A model generated the notes under the pieces. That model was not told the DNA's origin. It was given only the letters and a program-made list of their open reading frames with translations, and did not search any database. The position numbers were made by a program, and so were the translations under genes. A stretch of DNA of 64,000 bases from Colwellia sp. BRX10-3 (GTDB taxonomy: Bacteria > Pseudomonadota > Gammaproteobacteria > Enterobacterales > Alteromonadaceae), in contig NZ_JACGWA010000004.1 in NCBI RefSeq assembly GCF_014077505.1, positions 62,001 through 126,000 on the forward strand, in the 5' to 3' direction. This document shows positions 57,756-64,000 of the stretch, piece by piece; position 1 is the stretch's first letter; every line of letters starts with the position of its first letter.

Positions 57756-60287
57756 GTGAATTTGTCTTCTCCATCTCCAAAGTTAAATGGCGTTCAACGT
57801 CTTCTCGAAGCAGGACTTTTAGTGTCTTGCGTTTTTGCCATGTTTATTATGCTAGCGCTATTTAGTTTTGACCCCGCAGATCCCGGTTGGTCACAGACGG
57901 GCTATCAAAGTCACGTACGTAATTTAGGTGGTGCGGTTGGCGCCTACTTATCTGATCTATTATTAAATCTATTTGGTTTAATCGCTTATAGCTTACCCTT
58001 TGTAATTGCCATTACCGGTTGGCTATTATTTCAAAAGTATCATCAATTAATTCGACTTGATTACCTCACACTAGGTTTGAAATTTATAGGCTTTATCTTG
58101 TTTTATATCGGTATAACCTCGATTGCCAGTATGAATTTTGATGATGTTTTTTATTTTTCTGCAGGGGGAATTTTAGGTGATGTATTAAGTAATTCACTCA
58201 TACCGTATTTTTCATTTGTCGGTAGTACCTTATTGTTTGTTACATTTTGTGGTTCAGGATTTGTATTATTAACAGGGATTTCGCTACTCAATGCTATTGA
58301 TAGAGTAGGGGAGTTAGCCATTAATGCTATTGAATATAGCTTAACCTTACCAGCGTTGGTCAAACATCATTTAGGCACAGGTCTTGAAAAAGACACCAAA
58401 GTAGAAACGTCAAAGAAAGCAAATATTGATAATAAAACCTCTGCCAGTGAGAGTGACAATAGCTTAACTGAGCATTATATCGCTTTTGAAAAAGAATCTG
58501 ATGAAGTAAAAAAAGCACTAGAAACCATCAGTGATACTGAACATGAGAGTATTTTTGCCAAAAGTGATGACGACAGTGCTTATAATACGCGTGAAAATGA
58601 ACCCTACGTTGATATCGACGAGTTAATGGGCGAACCGCTTGCAATGAACGTGCAAGAACATGTCAGTGATGATGAAATTGCCGCCGCATTTGAGCCAGTT
58701 GAAAAAATCGTTGTTGAAGAGCCTACAACATTACATGATAAAATTTATCAACAGTTAGAAAATGATAAACCCGCTGAACCTGATTACAGTGATATGCCAT
58801 CATTAGATTTATTAGACCGTGCTGACAGGGATAAAAATCCGATTGATCAAGAACAACTTGACCTAGTATCTCGTTTAGTTGAAGCGAAATTAATGGAGTT
58901 TGGCATTAAAGCCGAAGTTGTTGGTGTTTTTCCAGGCCCGGTTATTACCCGTTTCGAGTTGAACTTAGCACCGGGTGTTAAGGCCAGTAAAATCACAAAT
59001 TTATCGAAAGATTTAGCGCGTTCGCTATCCGCTAAAAGCGTACGTGTTGTCGAAGTTATTGAAGGTAAATCTGTTATTGGTATTGAACTACCTAATAAGC
59101 ATCGCGAAACCGTATTCTTTGCTGATGTTATTTCTTGTGAAAAATTTTCTAATTCAAAATCAAATTTAGCTATGGCTATCGGAAGTGATATATCAGGCCA
59201 GCCGGTTATTGCTGATCTCGCCAAAATGCCGCATTTATTAGTGGCAGGTACTACCGGCTCAGGTAAATCTGTTGCGGTTAATACCATGATTGTCAGTATT
59301 TTATATAAATCTTCTCCAGAAGATGTTCGTATGATCATGATTGACCCTAAACAAGTAGAGTTATCAGTTTATGACGGTATCCCACATTTACTTTCTGAAG
59401 TAGTCACCGACATGAAAGAAGCGGCGAATGCGCTGCGTTGGTGTGTAGGTGAAATGGAGCGACGTTATCAATTAATGTCGAAACTCGGTGTTAGAAATCT
59501 TAAAGGATATAATGACAAAGTGGCTAAGGCCATTGCTGCTGGTGAACCGCTTATTGACCCATTATGGCAGCCTAGCGATGCCTTTACACAAAAACCACCC
59601 ACGTTAAGTAAATTACCCTCAATTGTTATTATCGTTGACGAATTTGCTGACATGATGATGATAGTAGGTAAAAAAGTAGAAGAACTTATTGCTCGAATTG
59701 CTCAAAAAGCTCGTGCTGCCGGTATTCACTTGATTTTAGCAACGCAGCGTCCATCAGCCGATGTTATTACCGGTTTAATTAAAGCCAATATTCCAACACG
59801 TATGGCGCTTAGAGTACAATCTCGAATTGAATCTCGTATCATTTTAGATCAACAAGGTGCTGATCAGTTATTAGGTATGGGTGATATGTTTTATTTACCT
59901 CCAGGTGAAGCTGTTCCTATTCGCGTTCATGGTGCTTTTGTTGACGATCACGAAGTACATGCGGTAGTTAAGGATTGGAAATCAAGAGCAGAGCCTAATT
60001 ACGTTGATGAAATTCTTTCAGGCGATACAGAACAAGACATTTTACTGCCAGGTGAACAAGCAGACGCCGATAGCGAAGAAGAAATTGATACACTTTATGA
60101 TGAAGCATTAGCCTTTATCACTGAAAGTCGCCGAGTGTCCATTTCCAGTATTCAACGTAAATTTAGAATTGGTTACAATCGTTCAGCGCGTATTGTGGAA
60201 CAAATGGAGTCAAATGGTGTCGTATCTAGGCCGGGTAATAATGGCGCAAGAGAAGTATTAGCACCACCGCCAATTAAGGAATACTAA
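57756..60287 (+). CDS. ftsK: DNA translocase FtsK (short-linker form)
   Basis: 843 residues, clearly shorter than E. coli FtsK (1329). The start is uncertain: GTG at 57756 or TTG at 57762. Four membrane helices fall within residues 20-185; an acidic linker of about 130 residues follows, then the RecA-like motor with Walker A AGTTGSGKSVAVN (near 494) and IIVDEFADMMM, and the gamma winged helix ending SISSIQRKFRIGYNRSARIVEQME that reads KOPS sites. It anchors at the septum and pumps chromosome dimers to XerCD. The long Pro/Gln-rich linker of enterics is missing. lolA starts one base after the stop. Confidence 0.96.
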   Translation: MNLSSPSPKLNGVQRLLEAGLLVSCVFAMFIMLALFSFDPADPGWSQTGYQSHVRNLGGAVGAYLSDLLLNLFGLIAYSLPFVIAITGWLLFQKYHQLIRLDYLTLGLKFIGFILFYIGITSIASMNFDDVFYFSAGGILGDVLSNSLIPYFSFVGSTLLFVTFCGSGFVLLTGISLLNAIDRVGELAINAIEYSLTLPALVKHHLGTGLEKDTKVETSKKANIDNKTSASESDNSLTEHYIAFEKESDEVKKALETISDTEHESIFAKSDDDSAYNTRENEPYVDIDELMGEPLAMNVQEHVSDDEIAAAFEPVEKIVVEEPTTLHDKIYQQLENDKPAEPDYSDMPSLDLLDRADRDKNPIDQEQLDLVSRLVEAKLMEFGIKAEVVGVFPGPVITRFELNLAPGVKASKITNLSKDLARSLSAKSVRVVEVIEGKSVIGIELPNKHRETVFFADVISCEKFSNSKSNLAMAIGSDISGQPVIADLAKMPHLLVAGTTGSGKSVAVNTMIVSILYKSSPEDVRMIMIDPKQVELSVYDGIPHLLSEVVTDMKEAANALRWCVGEMERRYQLMSKLGVRNLKGYNDKVAKAIAAGEPLIDPLWQPSDAFTQKPPTLSKLPSIVIIVDEFADMMMIVGKKVEELIARIAQKARAAGIHLILATQRPSADVITGLIKANIPTRMALRVQSRIESRIILDQQGADQLLGMGDMFYLPPGEAVPIRVHGAFVDDHEVHAVVKDWKSRAEPNYVDEILSGDTEQDILLPGEQADADSEEEIDTLYDEALAFITESRRVSISSIQRKFRIGYNRSARIVEQMESNGVVSRPGNNGAREVLAPPPIKEY

Positions 60288-60288
60288 C

Positions 60289-61050
60289 ATGCAAACCAAG
60301 ATTAAATTGATAAAAAGTAGTGCTGTAGTTGCAACATTATTTAGTGCCGTATTATCAACTACTAGTTTAGCTTTAAGTCATGAACTCGTGGATAAAACAG
60401 AGCTAAAAACCAGTATAAACACTAGTGAAAATGCCAAAGCAGTAAATAATATAGTAAACAAAAAAATAAATATTTCAGCAATAGATAATGCCGATAACAG
60501 CAAAAGTGCCCTAATGGCAAAGTTAGCAAAAATTGAATTCTTTAGTGCGGAGTTTAATCAACAAATATTTGATGACGCGGGTAATGAATTACAACAAGGT
60601 AGTGGTTTACTTTCGGTTAGCAAACCCAATTTAGTGAATTGGCAAACAACACTGCCAGATGAATCATTAATCGTTTCAGATGGGGAAAATTTATGGTTTT
60701 ATGACCCGTTTGTTGAGCAGGTCAGTGTTTATACCTTAGAGAGTGCGATAGCCAATACGCCTATTTTATTAATAACGAGTAACGACGAAAAGCTATGGCA
60801 AGATTATAGCGTAAATCAGCTAACCGATAATCGTTATTTGGTTACAGCAAAAAATGAAAATGCTCGCGTTAAAAGTTTAGAACTTAGCTTCGCGAAAAGC
60901 GTTTATAACGTTGAACTTTCCGCATTTAATATTCTTGATGCGACAGGGCAATTAAGTGTTATTACGCTAAAACATCAAAATATAGCGCCTAAACCAAGTT
61001 TATTTAAGTTTACTGTCCCTGAAGGTGTTTATTTAGATGACCAACGCTAA
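60289..61050 (+). CDS. lolA: outer-membrane lipoprotein carrier protein LolA with extended N-terminus
   Basis: 253 residues versus about 203 in E. coli. It ferries lipoproteins from LolCDE to LolB across the periplasm. The signal peptide ends near LSTTSLALS, then an extra, polar, Asn/Lys/Ser-rich stretch of roughly 45 residues precedes the normal core ([66 protein letters not shown]). AAGGA precedes the start. It lies one base after ftsK and overlaps rarA by 14 bases, so the three are translationally linked. Confidence 0.95.
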   Translation: MQTKIKLIKSSAVVATLFSAVLSTTSLALSHELVDKTELKTSINTSENAKAVNNIVNKKINISAIDNADNSKSALMAKLAKIEFFSAEFNQQIFDDAGNELQQGSGLLSVSKPNLVNWQTTLPDESLIVSDGENLWFYDPFVEQVSVYTLESAIANTPILLITSNDEKLWQDYSVNQLTDNRYLVTAKNENARVKSLELSFAKSVYNVELSAFNILDATGQLSVITLKHQNIAPKPSLFKFTVPEGVYLDDQR

Positions 61051-62392
61051 CGGCTCACTTGATTTAGCATTTGCTGAAGATGACCGTTTTAAACCCTTAG
61101 CAGCCAAGTTAAGACCTAAATCACTGGCTGAGTATGAAGGCCAAGAGCATATTTTAGCCAAAGGCATGCCACTATCTTTAGCCATTGAGCAAGGTAAAGT
61201 GCATTCCATTATATTTTGGGGCCCGCCTGGTACTGGAAAAACTACCATTGCAGAAATTATTGCTAATCACGCTAATGCCGATATTGAGCGAGTTTCTGCG
61301 GTAACCTCTGGCATTAAAGAAATTCGTCTAGCGATAGAAAATGCCAAAAACCGTGCCACACATCAGCAACGTAGAACCGTGCTTTTTGTTGATGAAGTAC
61401 ACCGTTTCAACAAAAGTCAGCAAGATGCCTTTTTACCACATATTGAAGACGGCACTATTATTTTTATCGGTGCAACGACTGAAAACCCCGCATTTGAACT
61501 CAATCAGGCAATATTATCTCGTGCCCGCGTATACACTTTAAAGAAACTCAGTGAGAGTAATCTAAGTAACGTACTAGCTCGTGCGATAACTTATCAAATT
61601 AAAAGCTCTCAGCTCGATGTTATTATCGATGAAGAAACAAAAAAGCAGCTTATTGCGTTGGCCAATGGTGATGCCCGAAGGTTACTGAACTTATTTGAAA
61701 ACTGTTTAGAAATTACCAAAATTGAAAATAACCAACAAGTATTGAGTAAAGAACAATTAATTCAAGTTGCTGGCAATAAAATTGCGCTTTACGACAAAGG
61801 TGGGGATGCTTTTTATGATCTGATCAGCGCCTTTCATAAATCAGTTCGAGGCTCAGACCCTGATGCCGCTTTATATTGGTATGCACGAATTCTAGCAGGT
61901 GGCGGTGACGCACTTTATGTCGCTCGTCGATTATTAGCTATAGCGAGTGAAGATATCGGTAATGCTGACCCGAGAGCGATGCAATTAGCTATTAATGCTT
62001 GGGATACTTTTCAACGTGTCGGCCCAAGTGAAGGTGAACGTGCCATAGCGCAAGCTACTGTTTATATGGCATTAGCACCAAAAAGTAATGCTGTTTATAT
62101 GGCGTTTAACCAAGCAAAAGCCTTGGCAGCTTCAACCTGCGATATGGATGTACCAATACATTTAAAAAACTCTACTAGCGCTATTACAAAAGAGTTGGGG
62201 CACGGCGATGAGTATCGCTATGCGCATGACGAAGTAGGGGGCTTTGCTGCAGGCGAGAATTACTTTCCAGAAGAAATAGCCCAAACTACATTTTATCAGC
62301 CAACTGATCGAGGGCTAGAAAAACAACTGCGTGAGAAGCTCAATTATTTAAACCAGTTAAACCAACAAAGTGACCAACGTCGATATGACTAA
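61037..62392 (+). CDS. rarA: replication-associated recombination protein A (RarA/MgsA)
   Basis: 451 residues, AAA+ clamp-loader-like ATPase that works at stalled forks. Walker [14 protein letters not shown] is near residues 58-70 and Walker [22 protein letters not shown] near 118. [20 protein letters not shown] is sensor 1, and [33 protein letters not shown] a C-terminal tetramerisation signature. Start ATG 61037 overlaps the end of lolA by 14 bases and has GAAGGT upstream inside lolA. Confidence 0.97.
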   Translation: MTNANGSLDLAFAEDDRFKPLAAKLRPKSLAEYEGQEHILAKGMPLSLAIEQGKVHSIIFWGPPGTGKTTIAEIIANHANADIERVSAVTSGIKEIRLAIENAKNRATHQQRRTVLFVDEVHRFNKSQQDAFLPHIEDGTIIFIGATTENPAFELNQAILSRARVYTLKKLSESNLSNVLARAITYQIKSSQLDVIIDEETKKQLIALANGDARRLLNLFENCLEITKIENNQQVLSKEQLIQVAGNKIALYDKGGDAFYDLISAFHKSVRGSDPDAALYWYARILAGGGDALYVARRLLAIASEDIGNADPRAMQLAINAWDTFQRVGPSEGERAIAQATVYMALAPKSNAVYMAFNQAKALAASTCDMDVPIHLKNSTSAITKELGHGDEYRYAHDEVGGFAAGENYFPEEIAQTTFYQPTDRGLEKQLREKLNYLNQLNQQSDQRRYD

Positions 62393-62786
62393 TACTATAA
62401 GTAACTTCACTTTATACCTATTTGTAGCCTTGGGTGGTGCTTTTGGCGCTAGCTTTCGATTTTATATTTCACAATTAATTTTAAATTGGCTCGGAAAAGG
62501 ATTCCCTTTTGCGACGCTGGCGGTTAATATTTCCGGCTCCCTGATCATGGGGACACTTTATGGGTTAATTGAACAAGGTGTTATAGAGGTAAGTGTTTAT
62601 CGAACACTGATTGGTATTGGCTTTTTAGGCGCATTTACCACCTTTTCAACCTTCTCATTAGACACGTTGTTATTAATTCAACAAGGTGACATATTTAAAG
62701 CGACAATAAACATATTACTTAATGTTTGCTTATGCATTTTTGCAGCAGCGTTAGGCATGTATATTGTATCTATTTTTAACAAGTAA
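62385..62786 (+). CDS. crcB: fluoride channel/exporter CrcB (Fluc)
   Basis: 133 residues from the ATG at 62385 (an in-frame GTG at 62370 is possible). Four membrane helices. [29 protein letters not shown] with the channel asparagine, and [16 protein letters not shown] with the phenylalanine box are the Fluc signatures. It exports toxic fluoride as a dual-topology dimer. The start overlaps the rarA stop by eight bases. No fluoride riboswitch is expected or seen, since it is inside an operon between rarA and serS. Confidence 0.94.
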   Translation: MTNTISNFTLYLFVALGGAFGASFRFYISQLILNWLGKGFPFATLAVNISGSLIMGTLYGLIEQGVIEVSVYRTLIGIGFLGAFTTFSTFSLDTLLLIQQGDIFKATINILLNVCLCIFAAALGMYIVSIFNK

Positions 62787-62806
62787 ATAACAAAGAAAAC
62801 ACGTGA

Positions 62807-64000
<1,194 letters not shown>

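Overview
The window comes from a gammaproteobacterial chromosome of moderately low GC. The best guess is a marine Alteromonadales member of the Colwellia/Thalassotalea type. The reasons are a dedicated proteobacterial sortase (Pds) signalling gene set, two large TonB-dependent receptors, a monomeric NADP-isocitrate dehydrogenase in tandem with a dimeric one (the arrangement known from psychrophilic Colwellia maris), and E. coli-like ancestral gene order in two blocks. These are roxA..purB-hflD-mnmA-nudJ-rluE|icd and cspD|clpS-clpA..infA..aat..trxB..lrp-ftsK-lolA-rarA..serS. No rRNA, tRNA, CRISPR array, prophage or intact IS was seen.

Layout. 1-3360: Pds two-component pair (pdsS partial, pdsR) divergent from the OmpA-like pdsO, with no sortase or sortase target after pdsO. 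3487-4570: a DoxX-like membrane protein and a VOC protein. 5043-9694: divergent dinG and polB sharing a LexA-type box. 9908-11086: metC. 11203-27807: a nucleic-acid/nucleoside utilisation island made of a lipoprotein alkaline phosphatase, a secreted endonuclease/exonuclease/phosphatase-fold enzyme, a RutR-like TetR regulator, a 1058-residue TonB receptor, cdd-deoA, the leftward unit udk-nupC-deoC-tdk, deoB, and a second TonB receptor. Three sites resembling the E. coli RutR box lie in front of the TonB receptor, cdd-deoA and udk/deoB units. 28118-32689: DAHP synthase with an unusual structured, tyrosine-codon-rich leader, then divergent ppsR and ppsA. 32900-37178: ydiJ (D-2-hydroxyglutarate dehydrogenase type) and a leucine-dehydrogenase-type enzyme. 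37201-37359: a MITE-like inverted repeat element. 37545-44016: DUF4826 protein, GNAT, roxA, purB, hflD, mnmA, nudJ, rluE. 44187-47961: monomeric and dimeric isocitrate dehydrogenases. 48073-54738: cspD, clpS, clpA, infA, bpt and aat, which is nearly the whole bacterial N-degron pathway, interrupted by a TPR protein that seems to lack an output domain. 54742-64000: trxB, ald, lrp, ftsK, lolA, rarA, crcB and partial serS.

How the genes fit together. The island from 11 to 28 kb reads as one pathway. Extracellular nucleic acid or nucleotides are cut and dephosphorylated (EEP enzyme, lipoprotein phosphatase), cross the outer membrane (TonB receptors, substrate inferred) and enter by NupC. They are then deaminated, phosphorolysed or kinased (Cdd, DeoA, Tdk, Udk) and drained as deoxyribose phosphate through DeoB and DeoC. 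A RutR-family regulator encoded inside the island, plus matching operators, suggests local control by a pyrimidine base. Elsewhere, PEP synthase, its regulator PpsR and DAHP synthase sit side by side at the PEP node, and ClpS, ClpA, Bpt and Aat form an N-end-rule proteolysis group.

Most-worth-checking signals: the RutR-type regulon, the tyrosine-rich cloverleaf leader of DAHP synthase, the 16-bp-arm hairpin just upstream of the monomeric isocitrate dehydrogenase, and the apparently stripped sortase locus with two orphan ribosome-binding motifs after pdsO.
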